A stretch of 51,907 nt of DNA, from contig JALOON010000078.1 in assembly GCA_025454405.1 (NCBI GenBank), forward strand, positions 1 to 51,907. Direction: 5' to 3'. Below the pieces are notes generated by a model. The model did not search any database and was not told where the DNA came from. It was given only the letters and a program-made list of their open reading frames with translations. Position 1 is the first letter of the stretch. The number at the start of each line of letters is the position of its first letter. Shown here one piece after another: positions 51,410-51,907 of this stretch. Position numbers and translations under genes: made by a program. Origin of the DNA: Oscillatoriaceae cyanobacterium Prado104 (lineage in GTDB: Bacteria; Cyanobacteriota; Cyanobacteriia; Cyanobacteriales; Microcoleaceae).

Positions 51410-51907
51410 GGGAGTTTTGAGTGGTTCGGGAGTTTTGAGTTTTGAGTTTTGAGTTTTGAATTGAAGAAAAGTTTTGAGTTGTTCGGGAGTTTTGAGTTTT
51501 GAGTTTTGAGTTTTGAATTGAAGAAAAGTTTTGAGTTGTTCGGGAGTTTTGAGTTTTGAGTTTTGAATTGAAGAAAAGTTTTGAGTGGTTCGGGAGTTTT
51601 GAGTTTTGAGTTTTGAATTGAAGAAAAGTTTTGAGTGGTTCGGGAGTTTTGAGTTTTGAGTTTTGAGTTTTGAATTGAAGAAAAGTTTTGAGTTGTTTGG
51701 GAGTTTTGAGTTTTGAGGTTTGAGTTTTGAATTGAAGAAAAGTTTTGAGTTGTTTGGGAGTTTTGAGTTTTGAGGTTTGAGTTTTGAATTGAAGAAAAGT
51801 TTTGAGTGGTTCGGGAGTTTTGAGTTTTGAGGTTTGAGTTTTGAATTGAAGAAAAGTTTTGAGTTGTTCGGGGGTTTTGAGTTTTGAGGTTTGAGTTTTG
51901 AATTGAA
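51410..51907. repeat. Tandem array of 50/57-bp units, open at the window edge
   Basis: The marker ttgaagaaaag recurs at 51461, 51518, 51568, 51618, 51675, 51732, 51789 and 51846, and begins again at 51903. Spacings are 57, 50, 50, 57, 57, 57, 57 and 57 bp; the 7-bp difference equals one gagtttt heptamer. Each unit is gttcgggagttttgag plus two to four gagtttt heptamers and gaattgaagaaaag. The array has no reading frame of note and continues beyond the window. Confidence 0.92.

Overview
The window looks like chromosomal DNA of a filamentous, non-heterocystous cyanobacterium of the Microcoleus/Oscillatoria/Tychonema kind. This is an inference from three things: very frequent HIP1-type GCGATCGC/CGATCG octamers, typical cyanobacterial gene families (thylakoid-lumen cyclophilin, cyanobacteriochrome-type GAF domains, V4R proteins, CHAT and caspase-like proteins, an efp-accB pair), and an unusually heavy load of interspersed palindromic and simple-sequence repeats between genes. 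No rRNA, tRNA, CRISPR array, insertion sequence or phage gene was seen.

Layout. 1-5.4 kb: a P1B-4-type metal-efflux ATPase, a two-gene HEPN-type module whose last gene takes its stop codon from a palindromic repeat, a GNAT acetyltransferase and an unrecognised membrane-anchored protein. 5.4-9.5 kb: an array of 70-bp hairpin units, a small unknown gene and a TPR-CHAT protease gene broken by a perfect 14-bp tandem duplication. 10.4-18.9 kb: an EF-G-like GTPase without the catalytic His, several small cyanobacterial proteins, a Uma2-type nuclease and a pentapeptide-repeat protein. 19.0-21.8 kb: a four-gene minus-strand set with two V4R proteins, resembling the first part (slr0144-slr0147) of the Synechocystis photosystem II assembly operon. 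22.4-27.3 kb: a membrane-anchored caspase-like protein with both catalytic residues replaced, then a cellulose-synthase-type glycosyltransferase with a short repeat inserted in frame. 27.8-36.2 kb: a methyltransferase, leuA, a LabA-type NYN protein, a LuxR-type response regulator and a WGR/HEAT-like protein. 36.2-43.2 kb: a metallophosphoesterase and a minus-strand signalling block (hybrid kinase with three bilin-type GAF domains, single-domain response regulator, class III nucleotide cyclase). 43.4-51.9 kb: a small membrane protein, a GerMN protein, an ArsR regulator, accB, efp, an AAA ATPase overlapping a DUF4276 gene with an internal deletion, the lumenal cyclophilin, a small membrane protein and a terminal 50/57-bp tandem array that continues past the window.

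How it fits together. Most genes look like single transcription units separated by repeats. Likely co-transcribed groups are the HEPN pair (ATGA overlap), CHAT plus the 141-aa gene (6-bp gap), hybrid kinase plus response regulator (18-bp gap), and ATPase plus DUF4276 (ATGA overlap). The most interesting themes are inactivated or switchable conflict/cell-death-type genes (frameshifted CHAT, pseudo-caspase, gutted DUF4276), a candidate light-sensing relay next to a cyclase, and repeats that supply functional sequence to genes (terminators, a stop codon, an in-frame insertion).
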